Assembly: GCA_022457065.1 (NCBI GenBank)
Contig: JAJGBQ010000007.1
Coordinates: forward strand, 496,001 to 560,000
DNA from: Curvularia sp. ZM96
Taxonomy: Eukaryota > Ascomycota > Dothideomycetes > Pleosporales > Pleosporaceae
DNA: 64,000 bases
Direction of reading: 5' to 3'
The stretch's first letter is position 1. Each line of letters starts with the position of its first letter. The notes under the pieces are model-generated. The model was not told the origin of the DNA and did not search any database. It worked only from the letters and a program-made list of their open reading frames with translations. The position numbers and the translations under genes are program-made. This document shows positions 35,193-45,469 of the stretch, piece by piece.

Positions 35193-35912
35193 TCACACGG
35201 CAGACTCACCCTCAGCTGCTGACGTTTCTCCTGCACTATCATTTGGCCTGCCTTCTCCGTCCAGCAGAGGTGCATAGCCGTGCAGTGACTTCGCATCCAG
35301 TTTGAACTTTCCAAATAAAAATGACTGGTCTTGACACTGCGGGCACGACGTGGGGTAGTAAGTACCCGGCTGAAGAGCTTCGAGAATCTGCTTCAAGACG
35401 AAGTAAAGATGGATCAAACTGAAGTTGATTAGCATTCTTCGGAAAGCGCTTCAAGGTAATGCCAGGAACGTACAAGTTGCAGATGAGAAAGTTGGTCCCA
35501 TACGTGCCAAGCATGGTCAAGCCTTGACCGCCGCAGTATCGTTTAGACATAAATACCCAGTCCCTGTGTTTCGTCAATTAGCTAGGTCCTAATTGGGTGG
35601 TGCTATTACTTACAAGATTAGACATACGAACAAAGCAACACCAAGCAGCAAATCAAATACGAGATGAATTGGCGTCCCTGTCAATCCGCTGGCCTGGCAT
35701 CCGCATTTTCTCTCGTTCGCTAGCAATAGAGCGGAGTAGGCCGATGATGCAAATAGCGGAATGATTCCAATTGCGGGGTTTACGTTTTTAGAAAAGATAC
35801 CCTGGAGAAGCAGGATGAGGAAGCCTGGTGGGAATGTAGCGAGTGAAATAGCACGAAGAGCGTGATTGCTTGACCGTGTAAAGATGGTGAGGTTCAGTAT
35901 AGGTCCCGCCAT
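35193..35912 (-). CDS. orphan three-helix membrane protein (194 aa)
   Basis: Three exons: 35912-35614, 35563-35504 and 35418-35193. Intron 1 is 50 bases (GTAAGT, ACACAG). Intron 2 is 85 bases (GTATGG donor, GCTAATC branch, TTCAG acceptor); this donor was chosen because it alone brings the last exon into frame. The joined frame encodes 194 residues. Hydrophobic segments lie at about 18-38, 44-66 and 82-101, with a possible fourth near 120-133. A CPQCQD motif follows, then an acidic soluble tail. An ERKCGCQ loop lies between helices 2 and 3. No family recognised. It sits next to the acyltransferase module on the same strand, but a shared role is unproven. Confidence 0.65.
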
Positions 35913-36670
35913 GTTTGGAATGAACTAGGATTCGTGCAAAGCAAGTAGATTGGTTTTTCGGGATATCGGTTGAAGCAGAGGACTAATTGTCATATAGGCA
36001 TTTACAAATGAGATAAAAGTATTACATCGCTTGACTCGAAGTGTAGACACCTTTATATTTAACTAGGTAACAGGCGCAGTGGGGTGCCCTATACGTAGGC
36101 AACCGATCGGCGGGGGGCCTGGATGGCAGTGCTGGCCAAAGAAGAGGCTCACGCCGCAGATCTGCGCAGTGACGAGGCACACACGTTGCGAATATTATAG
36201 TCGAATGTGATACTGCCAGCATGTCACTTTCTCGGGTGGTGTGACAGCGTTGTACGCGCGTTGTATAGGATATGCTGCATCATCCGCTTGCGTACCATAG
36301 GTAGTGCGTGCATCTTATGTCGCGACACGGGGTCGCACCACCGCCTCGTCGACTTTCTGAAAGAGTTCAAGAAAACACCCCACCCTCGCAACATACTCGC
36401 CGCACAACACTTTGGCCCTGGAGGTATCTTCGGCACCCTCCACGGTTTTTCGTATACCGTCTAGCAGGTCTGGTCCGATATGCCGGGCCACGGCTCTGGA
36501 TGCACCGTCCTAGAGCTGCACGCTCTTTTACCAATCTATTACCTCCAACGCAACCTCTCCCTTCCTCTGTCGTGGCATTCATCACGTATTTACGTACCTG
36601 CTTTGATACCACGTGTTGGTTCTCCGTATTCATAACAAGGTGGAATTCAATAGAAATAATAACATCCTCA
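35913..36670. other. intergenic, upstream of the membrane protein
   Basis: No coding exon supported. It contains the promoter of the minus-strand membrane protein and the 3' end of the acyltransferase transcript. Confidence 0.5.
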
Positions 36671-38113
36671 TCAATGGCATCTCTTCTCTAACCACTTCGC
36701 AAAGCTCACACTCGGCACATCAACAGCGCGATGAAATATATCCGCCAGCCAAATAGACACCACAAACTGGAACAAAAAAGCAATTCCAAACCCCAGCTCG
36801 AACTGAAATATCGTAGCCTTGCCCGTAATCTGCCACATCAGCAGGATATTGCGGCACCCGAACCAATTGATCAGCGGCATATGCACGCAGTAGAGTGCAA
36901 ACGAAATCTTGCCAAGATACTTGGCTAGCCGCGTGGAAAAGAAATGCTGGAGCCAGCGAGACTGCGAGACGGAGTACACGATGAGGACTGAGCCTAGGGA
37001 GGTGTAGAAACTGAGGAGACTTTTGCCCGCGTTGCCAACAATTAGCGAGCCAAGGAAGTAGAACGGGCCGTAGAAGTACGCTTTTCCGTCGGATATGCGG
37101 GGGTAGGAGAGCAAGAAGAGACTAAGGGTAAAAAGAAGTCCAAAGATGATTCTGTGCTTACGGGAGCACGAATGCACATCGTCGGATTTTGAGGGCGTTT
37201 GATGGGGGATTTCTTGCCGGATTATATACAGTTCTGCGAATATGGTACCGGCGAGGAAGAGAGAAGGGTCGCAGTGAAGTCGGAAGTAGAAGTAGATCGA
37301 GAGGGTGGCTAGAGAGGCGATGCGGATGTTGGCTCGGACGGTAGAGAGACCCAAAATGGCGGTGAAGGTGATGAATGAACAGTGCAGCTCAACGGGAATC
37401 GTCCATAATTGTAGACTGTACGGCATGTATGATATATGAGAGTATCTGTTAAGCGGGTCACTCCATTGCCATATATGGTGCGTGAAATCGGATAGTTGAG
37501 CGAGGGTGGTGCTCTTAACCGGTGGCACGAGCATTGGGGTATCGCCAAATGGCCAGTCTTTTACAAGTTCATTGACGTAGTCGAAGGCCCCCATAAGGGA
37601 GAGAAACAATGTGCAGACCAGCAGCGCGAGGGAGGGCAGATACAGTCTGCATGTACGTCTGAAGGTCGCCGAGACCAAGGTCCTGAAGACGCCATCGAAG
37701 AAGCCGCGCCGGGCCAATTTGATAGGCTTTAGCGAAATCGAAAAGCCAGAAACAACGAAGAATACATGGACACTGGCGGAGCCGCTGTGCACTAGCCTGA
37801 TAATGGGAAGTTGCAATAACCAGCGGTCGTTCAAGCCATGATTGCCGCCATATCCAATGTTGCCATTGGGATGCGCCAGGAGCACATAGTGATTGATAAA
37901 GACAATCAGCGCCGCATACCCCCTCAAGCCATCTAGGAAAACAGTAGGATGGTCTGGCTCGTGCGGGCGCGGTTGTCTAGACAGAAAACTAGGCCAAAGG
38001 AACAAGCATATTCGGCGTGGAAGCGAGCGTATCGGTAATCTTGGGGCGTCCACGAGCAAAGGAAGGACAATATCACCTGTTGCAGGCAGTTTACGGTCGG
38101 CAAAGACATTCAT
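36671..38113 (-). CDS. membrane O-acyltransferase, acyltransferase-3 family (copy 1)
   Basis: Single exon; from the ATG at 38113 (MNVFADRK) it encodes 480 residues. An in-frame ATG at 38239 would add 42 residues with an odd composition, so the inner start is preferred. The family motif R-x10-H is present: FLDGLRGYAALIVFINHY with Arg64 and His75. It is followed by GYGGNHGLNDRWLLQLP, a run of about ten membrane helices and a conserved LWTIPVELHCS segment. The last part, LGKISFALYCVHMPLI, is typical of OafA/NodX-like enzymes. These move acetyl or other acyl groups from a cytosolic donor onto sugars across a membrane. Downstream of a GT8 gene on the same strand (gap about 540 bases), so the acceptor may be the GT8 product (inference). 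Confidence 0.88.
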   Translation of the reverse strand: MNVFADRKLPATGDIVLPLLVDAPRLPIRSLPRRICLFLWPSFLSRQPRPHEPDHPTVFLDGLRGYAALIVFINHYVLLAHPNGNIGYGGNHGLNDRWLLQLPIIRLVHSGSASVHVFFVVSGFSISLKPIKLARRGFFDGVFRTLVSATFRRTCRLYLPSLALLVCTLFLSLMGAFDYVNELVKDWPFGDTPMLVPPVKSTTLAQLSDFTHHIWQWSDPLNRYSHISYMPYSLQLWTIPVELHCSFITFTAILGLSTVRANIRIASLATLSIYFYFRLHCDPSLFLAGTIFAELYIIRQEIPHQTPSKSDDVHSCSRKHRIIFGLLFTLSLFLLSYPRISDGKAYFYGPFYFLGSLIVGNAGKSLLSFYTSLGSVLIVYSVSQSRWLQHFFSTRLAKYLGKISFALYCVHMPLINWFGCRNILLMWQITGKATIFQFELGFGIAFLFQFVVSIWLADIFHRAVDVPSVSFAKWLEKRCH

Positions 38114-38651
38114 TTTGAAGACGAAGGAGGGTGCACCATGCTTTCCCAGGTGGGAGCCTAGGGTTATTAACATCAAGTGAACGCTTGCATGGAGATAGGT
38201 GTAGCTGAGGGACCAGTGGAAATGAATGGCGGCGACCATGTAGGGCCGTGCCGATATCCATTACTAGATCATGCACGGACCCGCCTGGTGGTCGTTTTTA
38301 GTACGTTATTGCCCCTATATGAATTATAAACGGTATAGAATATTTGGTGGAGCAGCTACGTGGCCTTGATTCGCTTTTCCACCATGATACGGGTATCCCG
38401 AAATCTTTGTGGGAGGCGTACAACTCTTCTTTATCGGGTTAGAAGTCTTTCAGTGGCAACATCCTCGTGATGATTCATGTCGGGGCAATAACGTGCTAAA
38501 ACTGTGCATCAGGCAGGTCACCCCCTTTCTGTATGATGATTTGCTCACTTGTTGAGTTCTAACGGTAGAAGATTCGTGCCTGTCTTTTCGGCCTAATCCT
38601 TCATTACTCATCGATTATGACGATGCCTCTGCAGCCTCCATTTATCACCTT
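38114..38651. other. gap between acyltransferase copy 1 and the GT8 gene
   Basis: Contains the leader and promoter of the acyltransferase (with the optional 42-residue extension, 38114-38239) and the 3' end of the GT8 transcript. Nothing else seen. Confidence 0.5.
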
Positions 38652-39760
38652 TTAGGATGCAGCCTTCGCCTCCCAATATCCCTCCATTTTGTACCTGATA
38701 CTCAGGCAAAGATCCCTCAACATCTTATCAGGGCCTACATCCCAATATTTAACATGCAAGCTCGCGATTCCAGCCTGCGCATCGGCATACACAGCCCAAT
38801 TGATATTCCATTTCCAATGTAGTTGCGTCCATGGCATGTTTCCGTTTCGTCTATGTGCATAACCCCAGACGCCTTGTTCGGGATAGCGGCCATTGTAACG
38901 AGTCTCAGCTTCTGGAGAGGTCAGAGAGAGGTGGTAGTTAAACAATTCGATGTCGGGTCGGAAGACGAGGATTCCGGCATTTAAGTTGTTGCCTTTTCGA
39001 GGTGGAAGCTTGTGATCAAAACCTCCCGCGCCTGCATTCGATGCGAAAACATAAGTGGCAGGTTGGGAACCTTCGTCCGGTTGGACTGCGCCCGGGGTGT
39101 CGAGTCTTTTGTTATACTGAACGGATACAGCCGGATCTTCAAAGATTCCTAAGAGGCAAGAAATTAGAAGGAATTCTTGCTCGCCCTGAAGATGGTATCG
39201 AAATCTACGGAATTAGGCAGGTTTAACCTACCATCGAGAGGTCTCATGAGAATGTGGTCTGAGTCAAGAAAGCAAACCAGATCGTACCCCACCATCTCAA
39301 GTAATCTCAACTTTGTCAGGACGTCCCGCCACGCTTTTCTCGTTTGCGCCTGCAGCGGCGGCAGCTTCTCGAGCTGCTTCACCACAGCGCCTTCTTTTAT
39401 TAACCTCTCTCGCTTAGAGTGGGGGACATCTTCAGTGACAAATACGACGAATGGATAATTGTTTGGAGAACGAGTGTTGGTGTCGTGCTTCAACTGATAG
39501 AGCAGCATCCGCGTTTGAGTGAAGTAGTGATCGTTGTCGTCGGTGGCATTTTCGCCGAGATCCCATGGTTGGGCAAGGAATGTGGCGTATGCGTAGTTTT
39601 TGCTTGGTTTGCTCGTGCCGGACTGAACCCAGGCAGGTGTGTACAAGAAATCTGAGATTCGCGCTGAATAATACCCACGCCAGAGAAAGAACAAAAGGCC
39701 TGAAATAATGAAAATGAAGAGAAAGAATCTCCGGGAAGGGGCGGCGAGGTTGATCAACAT
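38652..39760 (-). CDS. GT8-family glycosyltransferase, type II membrane protein
   Basis: Two exons: 39760-39232 and 39148-38652, joined by an 83-base intron (GTAGGT donor, CTTAG acceptor) to 341 residues. The N-terminus has a signal anchor (about residues 11-29), placing the catalytic domain in the Golgi lumen. FLDSDHILMRP carries the DxD metal-binding motif (166-168). After the splice, NNLNAGILVF and the RYPEQGVW stretch match glycogenin/GNT1-like GT8 enzymes, which transfer glucose, GlcNAc or related sugars from UDP donors. A family-typical C-terminal His/Lys region follows (HVKYWDVGPDK). It shares its upstream region with a plus-strand GT8 relic and lies upstream of an acyltransferase on its own strand. 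All key residues present; sugar donor unknown. Confidence 0.86.
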
Positions 39761-40279
39761 GACTGTTTCTTTAATTCAGCAACCCCGACATCCACGCTCA
39801 GAAGGAGAGCAGGGAACTCGAGATCACCCAACTACAGCGAACTAAATACGGTGGCTTTCGGCTGGACGCGTGCAAAGAATCACTAGAATATTGCTTTTTT
39901 GGTTCAGAGCTTTTAGTTACTAGCGAAAGCCTAGAACTTTGTGGCGTCGCAGGCTCAGCGCACGATTCAGCCTGGAGTGAGCGTCGACCCACTTCTGCTT
40001 CCACTACATTGTAGCCGAGCAGAACAGCTAAGGCTCGAGTCTGCTTCTATGTGCAATGGAATTTGAGGGTTAGTAACTAATGCGTTGTCTCCTTGCGCGT
40101 TGAAATATTTTCCCTCCTTAATCTGAGAATAGATGCCCTAGTGTGCGGGCAAGAGGCATTCAACACCACTCCGCTTTCGAAGTACCCTTTTCTGGGATGT
40201 CACCACCTTGTCGCTCATTTTTTTTACTTCTTTTAAACTTGATGCTGGTTATATTCGGCCTTCGCCATTCTCTGTCACA
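39761..40279. promoter_or_regulatory. divergent promoter of the two GT8 copies
   Basis: 519 bases separate the start codons of the minus-strand GT8 gene and the plus-strand GT8 relic. A pyrimidine-rich stretch (about 40205-40235) lies just before the plus-strand start. No coding exon fits here. It is the symmetry centre of the inverted module. Confidence 0.4.
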
Positions 40280-40588
40280 ATGTTCAACACACGCACCCAA
40301 CAGAAAACAGTCGTTTCAATAGTGGCCTTCTTTACCCTCATCCTCGTCCTGCAAGTGGTTTCCAAATATGGCACTGCACCAGACCCTAACTTGTACATTC
40401 CCTCATACGTGCAAGGTGTAGTTGGTGGCACATCACGGAGCAAGAATGCATTTGTTGTTTTCCTCAATGCAAACCCCAACTCCGAAACCAAGCCCAACCC
40501 CGAGAATCAGATGCTATTGGAACAGCTCAGAACTGAAGACCACTACTTCACCGGAGTAAGAATGCTCATGGATATCGTGATGTCATAA
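40280..40588 (+). pseudogene. 5' relic of a second GT8 glycosyltransferase
   Basis: The frame encodes 102 residues and then stops. It has a good N-terminal signal anchor (VVSIVAFFTLILVLQVV), then LYIPSYVQG and RTEDHYFTGVRMLM. These align in order with LYTPAWVQS and NDHYFTQTRMLL of the intact copy. After LM the similarity ends abruptly and the frame reads DIVMS and a stop. The DxD and NAGILVF parts are not found downstream. I therefore call it a truncated copy, broken by a deletion or by inserted DNA. A short expressed secreted or anchored protein cannot be excluded. Confidence 0.6.
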
Positions 40589-41513
40589 GGTCCAAAGGCG
40601 GAGCTGGATGTCGTTAAGGCACGTGACTCTAAGCGGGACGTCGTATTGGGTACGGTATGCTGTACAGACGCGCTAGATAACGCGCTAATCGGAGTTGAGC
40701 GATTCATTTCCACTAGCGCTAGCCCGAGGAATGATCTCAAAGGGGACAAATCTTGCCAGCCTCGAACCATTACTACATTACCGTCAGACCGCCACAACTG
40801 GAGCTAGCCGCTCGGACCCCAGAAAACAACTTGATCCAAACCAAGTTCTCTGACTGGTTCGCATGAATGCAGTCCAGGTTAACCGCCAAATGGAGCTTGT
40901 AGAGATTAGAATCGCCAAGCGAGATTTCGACGGGGAATCGCTCCAAGCCTGGCCTGAAAACCCTTCCGTAAGAAGGGCAAGATAGGCGAACGCAACGGAA
41001 TCGAGACAGGCAATTATGCGCACGACCAAGGGAGGCTAGTAGGGCTGTGGCCGGCTGGCTGTTTGGCGCTGCTGCACTCTGTTCGTGACGGGCGCAAGAA
41101 ATGGCATTGTCACTTTTTCTCCTGGTCCTAAGCCGATTTTACAGGTACCTGCTCGCTGTGATTCACTAAGACTACCAATTCAAGAGGACGCATCGCGCAC
41201 CAACAGTGAAGTAGGGCGCCGCTCTTACCGTCTGCTTGCTAATGTATGCATTAGGCTAGTTTGTATGCTTTTCGAACACATAGGGGCTCCGATACACAGG
41301 GTCTCCATACTCCTACCAGTTCGGCTAACGTTGTATTTTTATTCGCAATTTCCACCACAGCTCTGATAGTAGACACTCTTTGCTCATACCTACTCCCTTT
41401 CTCTGAACCTCGGATTACTTCTTATTTACCTTGTGACACGACGTCATTTTTTTGGTGTGTTCCTAATTTAACCCACTGTCATTACAAGTATCATTTGATC
41501 AGACGCACAAGAC
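40589..41513. other. unidentified DNA replacing the GT8 3' half
   Basis: After the stop at 40588 the same frame reads on for about 70 codons with no GT8 similarity. Minus-strand frames at 40543-40797 and 40784-41029 are short and unrecognised. It may be a decayed mobile element or unrelated intergenic DNA. The end is the promoter of acyltransferase copy 2. Confidence 0.4.
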
Positions 41514-43076
41514 ATGGTATATACGGGGAAAGATGAAGATCAGATGGATGTTGAGCCTCTCCTGGAAGAAGGAGAATTCGAGAGGCTACAGATTCAATGT
41601 AAGGATGTCAAAAGATCCCTCTATTCAACACAAGCAAGCTCACATCCCCTTCTAGCGGTGCCGAGACGACTGAATCCGATCACGTTACTATCTTTCATCG
41701 CCCACCTCCTCGCACGTATATTTACTCTACATCGACATCTCGGCATCCTGAAGCCCAGTTTCATGACGGCCAGTTCAAGTACCAACTCTCAACATCCTCG
41801 TCCCACTGCCTGGCTTGATGGGCTTCGAGGTTGTGCCGCGTTCGTCGTCTTCATCTATCACTTCCAATATCAGTACCACAGCGTATATGACGTGGGTTAT
41901 GGCGGCAACAAGGGGGTCAACGATGACTGGATACTTCAGCTCCCAGTCTTCCGCATCTTCTACTACGGAACTCCACAAGTTTCCGTCTTCTGGGTTCTTT
42001 CTGGCGTCGCTTTGTCACTCCGACCTCTTCAACTCGCGCGAGCCCAGGACTGGAACAAATTTATGAGTCACCTCTTCTCATCCGTGTTTCGGCGTATGCT
42101 TCGCCTCTACCTCCCTTGCTTTGCTGTGTCAACAGGCATATTACTTGGAGTGTTTTTGGGATTCTATGATTATGCGGTTATGCGCAAAAAAGAGAACCCA
42201 TTCTCCCACATGACGGAAAGGAATCCACCTATAATGCCTACGATGAGTGCGCAGATTGCAGACTGGGTAACAGCTACATGGCGATGGACCAATCCGCTGG
42301 CACGAAAAACTAGATACAGTTACAATCCTCATTTATGGACTATCCCTGTGGAGGCTGCCAATTCAGTACTTTTATTTGCGATACTGATTGCGCACTCCAA
42401 GCTTAAGCCTAGGGTAAGGGTCGGATGCGTTGCAACGCTTTACATCTATCTCCTTCTTCAAGGTCAATCAGACATGTCCTTGTTTCTGGCAGGAATGGCT
42501 TGTGCCGAGTATATCTTGATGCTTGCTAAGGATGACAAGGAGCTCCCTACTTTTAAACCCAAAGCCATGGAATCTCTTGCAACGAGTATAACACAGCGCA
42601 TTCCAAAATGGTTGTGGCTAGTGTTCTTATACATATCTGCGCATCTCCTTTCTTTCCCTGACCATGGGGGTGCCACTTCGCTCGGCTTTAGTACCCTTAC
42701 TAAGTTCAGTCCGTCATCTGTCGGAGCAGTCAAGTTTTGGAGGACTATCGGGGCATCACTTCTGCTCTTCACTCTAGCTGGCGGAAAATTCCTCCAAGTT
42801 CTCTTCTCGAATCCATACACCGTATATCTAGGCAAGATATCATTCCCACTCTATCTTGTGCACGGACCTCTAAACCACATACTCGGATATAGGCTTGTGT
42901 CATTCTGCTGGAATTTTACAGGTTCGGACACCTTGGTTTCGTATGAAATGGGTGTATTACTCGCTGGATGTACGGTGGCCGTAGTTCTGATATGCCTTGC
43001 AGACTTCCTTGAGAGAGTGGTTGATCAACCTAGTGTAAAATTTGGGCGATGGCTGCAGAAGCAGTGGTCGGTGTAA
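41514..43076 (+). CDS. membrane O-acyltransferase, acyltransferase-3 family (copy 2)
   Basis: Single exon of 520 residues. An ATG at codon 11 (MDVEPLLEEG) is an alternative start. The same order of motifs is present as in the minus-strand copy: WLDGLRGCAAFVVFIYHF with the R-x10-H pair Arg105/His116, VGYGGNKGVNDDWILQLP, LWTIPVEAANS and LGKISFPLYLVHGPL. About ten membrane helices are visible. Identity to copy 1 is clear at the motifs but weak between them, so the duplication is old or the pair came together separately. It follows the GT8 relic on the same strand, mirroring the arrangement of the other copy. Substrate unknown; sugar acylation is the family expectation. Confidence 0.88.
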   Translation: MVYTGKDEDQMDVEPLLEEGEFERLQIQCKDVKRSLYSTQASSHPLLAVPRRLNPITLLSFIAHLLARIFTLHRHLGILKPSFMTASSSTNSQHPRPTAWLDGLRGCAAFVVFIYHFQYQYHSVYDVGYGGNKGVNDDWILQLPVFRIFYYGTPQVSVFWVLSGVALSLRPLQLARAQDWNKFMSHLFSSVFRRMLRLYLPCFAVSTGILLGVFLGFYDYAVMRKKENPFSHMTERNPPIMPTMSAQIADWVTATWRWTNPLARKTRYSYNPHLWTIPVEAANSVLLFAILIAHSKLKPRVRVGCVATLYIYLLLQGQSDMSLFLAGMACAEYILMLAKDDKELPTFKPKAMESLATSITQRIPKWLWLVFLYISAHLLSFPDHGGATSLGFSTLTKFSPSSVGAVKFWRTIGASLLLFTLAGGKFLQVLFSNPYTVYLGKISFPLYLVHGPLNHILGYRLVSFCWNFTGSDTLVSYEMGVLLAGCTVAVVLICLADFLERVVDQPSVKFGRWLQKQWSV

Positions 43077-44104
43077 CGCGTTCGTTTCTTTATGTCTGTC
43101 AAGTTATGCTACTACTATTGGACTCCTTTATTTCTGTGCCCCTTATCGTTCGCGGAAATATCATTCGTTCTTTTTCTTTATCTATACTATCTGTCTCGCC
43201 CTCTACCTTGCTTTCTCATCTTCTCTCTTCCTATCTACCAGCTCCCATTATTTCGTTCCACTACTAAATTCTCATTTAACAGCTTGAGTAGATACTGCTT
43301 TACTGCGTATAGCTATAGTAGGTTGAACGCGGAACGGAGTGTACCAGCACTAACGCAGAATCAGGTCCCGCCAGTAGTATGCGATTTGGTGTTCGTTACA
43401 CTTTCCAACCCCACCGGCCAAAATCCTGGCTTCGAAATAAAAATAACAAGATACAGCCTCGTTGCATCTGCATTCGCAAGGGCCGTGTTGGCAGTGTATT
43501 ATCCGAGATACTCGATAAGCCACGATCCCAAAGAAGTTACCAGGGTGGATATCGACGCGTTCCATAAATCCATTCCGCTCTACCATCCTCCGCGTGTACC
43601 TCGATGACACTCGATCAAATTCTCTTCTTAATGAAGACTTCCAAAACTCATTGTATCGCCGATTCTGCAATCTTTACTTCGCTGCTCCGGTTCGTGAAAA
43701 ATCGAATCGTATAGATCGAAGCATGTTGCAGAGAAAGCCCCAATGATGGCGTACACGGCTTTATCGCCGCTCTTCTCGCGTAGTGCACGGCTGGCTTGAA
43801 TTTACAGACGACGCAGGCGGTCATTGCGTCGATATGGCAGGTCGTGGTTCGTTGATGGGCACAATATGTGCGTCTAAAGTAGTGTCCAAACTTGAGGGAT
43901 GGGAGTCGAACGGTCTTTGGCGCATACCACTCGTGATAGGCAACGAGTCATTTTTCAGCGGATTTTTAGAAGACTAAGGATGTGGCCTGGAAGTATGATG
44001 GTAAACCAGCGATCCGGAGAACTTGAGCAAGGTGCGTTGAATACGGCTTCGGCCTCCTCCCCACCCATGGGTACTCCAACTTGCCAATAACCTCGGATTG
44101 TTCT
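43077..44104. other. convergent intergenic region
   Basis: Lies between the plus-strand acyltransferase and a minus-strand gene. Pyrimidine-rich near 43160-43270, likely 3'UTR. No coding exon supported. Confidence 0.5.
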
Positions 44105-44890
44105 TCAGCCATGACCGCCAGGCTTCTTCAAGGCTCCACCAAGAATAGCTGGGTCCAACATTTTGGCTTCTGGCACGTCAATGCCACATCGCACCCACAT
44201 GCTTTTCCAGAGCGCACCCACGGGCCGCTCTTCTGGCATGAAAACGACAGTGTTGATATACGTCCTGGTGGTATTGTAGCAATCGCCTTCGTTGAAGAGT
44301 TGCGCTTCGCAATTATCGCCCTTGTTTGAGACAAACACACCGCATCGCGCTTCGCCAGGGAGATTGATGCAAGTACCATTCCTCCACTGCTTAACAGGTG
44401 GCGGGAAAAACGTCTTTTGCAACAACTCTCCGCGACAGTGTTTAGGTCCACCAGCTCCTGAGTATGTAAGAGCGACAATGGGTAATTGCAGGGTCGGTGG
44501 AGGCCGTGGTGCAGGAACTGGCGTGGGTGTAGGCGTAATCTTAGGCCCCAAGACACCTTCGGCGCCCCAGCTCGCGCTCGTCCTTGGTTCCGGAGTAAAG
44601 CCAATCAAGCCTTCTTGGGCTCCCGTCTTGGTGGGTAGGCGCGTCACCCCAGATATAATGCTGCTGCCGTTGTATACATCCCCGCGATCGAAATCGGTGC
44701 CGTTTAGCAGTGCTTTTGCCGCAACTACATCGCCATCATCTCCAATTCGAGCTGCCTGCGCGAGACCGATTTGAATGACTTGAGGTGTTGCACCGCGAAC
44801 CTGGATAACCGTCGCTAGCGATATTGCGATCAACAGTAGGAGTATACCGGATGAGGCGACGAGTACTATGGGCCGAGATGTTGAGAACAT
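44105..44890 (-). CDS. type II membrane protein with a Cys-rich ectodomain (261 aa)
   Basis: Single exon of 261 residues. A signal anchor (about residues 8-32, IVLVASSGILLLLIAISLATVIQV) is followed by an N-glycosylation-capable stretch (NGT and NGS sites). A Pro-rich hinge (TPTPTPVPAPRPPP, about 127-140) leads to a compact C-terminal domain of about 110 residues. That domain has six cysteines (KHC, TCI, RCG, NCE, DCY, RCG), enough for three disulfides, and a QLFNEGDCYNTTRTYINTVVF core. Looks conserved but I recognise no family. Hinge plus Cys-rich head is typical of cell-surface proteins. It lies next to the acyltransferase/GT8 block but on its own promoter. Confidence 0.7.
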   Translation of the reverse strand: MFSTSRPIVLVASSGILLLLIAISLATVIQVRGATPQVIQIGLAQAARIGDDGDVVAAKALLNGTDFDRGDVYNGSSIISGVTRLPTKTGAQEGLIGFTPEPRTSASWGAEGVLGPKITPTPTPVPAPRPPPTLQLPIVALTYSGAGGPKHCRGELLQKTFFPPPVKQWRNGTCINLPGEARCGVFVSNKGDNCEAQLFNEGDCYNTTRTYINTVVFMPEERPVGALWKSMWVRCGIDVPEAKMLDPAILGGALKKPGGHG

Positions 44891-45469
44891 TATTGAATCG
44901 ATGGGAAACTTCGAATTGAGGATTCAGGAAGTCTTGCGATGTTGTCGAGATGCGACATGGTTGCCAAGGATTCAAAGGGGGATTGCTGCTGTACGTGTTT
45001 CATCCCCATGCCCACCTCAAACACTTCCCAACCAGACCTTCCTGATACACCTATAAGTGGCTTACACTAGCGAGACTTAGCTTCCGACCGCACGTACATA
45101 TATGTAGGGAATATCGCAAAGGTCTATCCCATATCAGGCGCCAATGCCGGTCCATTATGGACAGCAATGGAACTACAATTTAACAACAAGCAGAATGAAG
45201 ACTGGAAACTCCGGTTTTGTCCAATCTCAAGTTTGAAATATAGAAGAGCAGATGTTTCATTTGCTAACCGCAAGCTAAGATTCAAGAAAGCGTATCAAAA
45301 ACTCCGAATCAACGAGCGAAGGATGTTTGTAGGATGTCATGAGAAGTTCTTTGGGCATAAGATAAGGAAAAAAAATTAGAAAAAACCAATGAAAACAACA
45401 TGCGGATGTTACATTAAGCTTGAATATATTCCCGTTCGAAACCATCGATGAATTATGCCAACTCCCTCT
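44891..45469. other. intergenic
   Basis: Upstream of the Cys-rich membrane protein and downstream of the oxidoreductase. A 70-codon Lys/Arg-rich frame at 45167-45379 lacks any support. Confidence 0.5.

Noticed and set aside
44128..44604. 158-codon minus-strand frame overlapping the Cys-rich membrane protein
   Set aside because: Shifted-frame shadow of the longer gene, which has signal anchor, hinge and ordered cysteines.
45167..45379. 70-codon basic frame
   Set aside because: Lys/Arg-rich chance frame in AT-rich intergenic DNA; no start context or domain.
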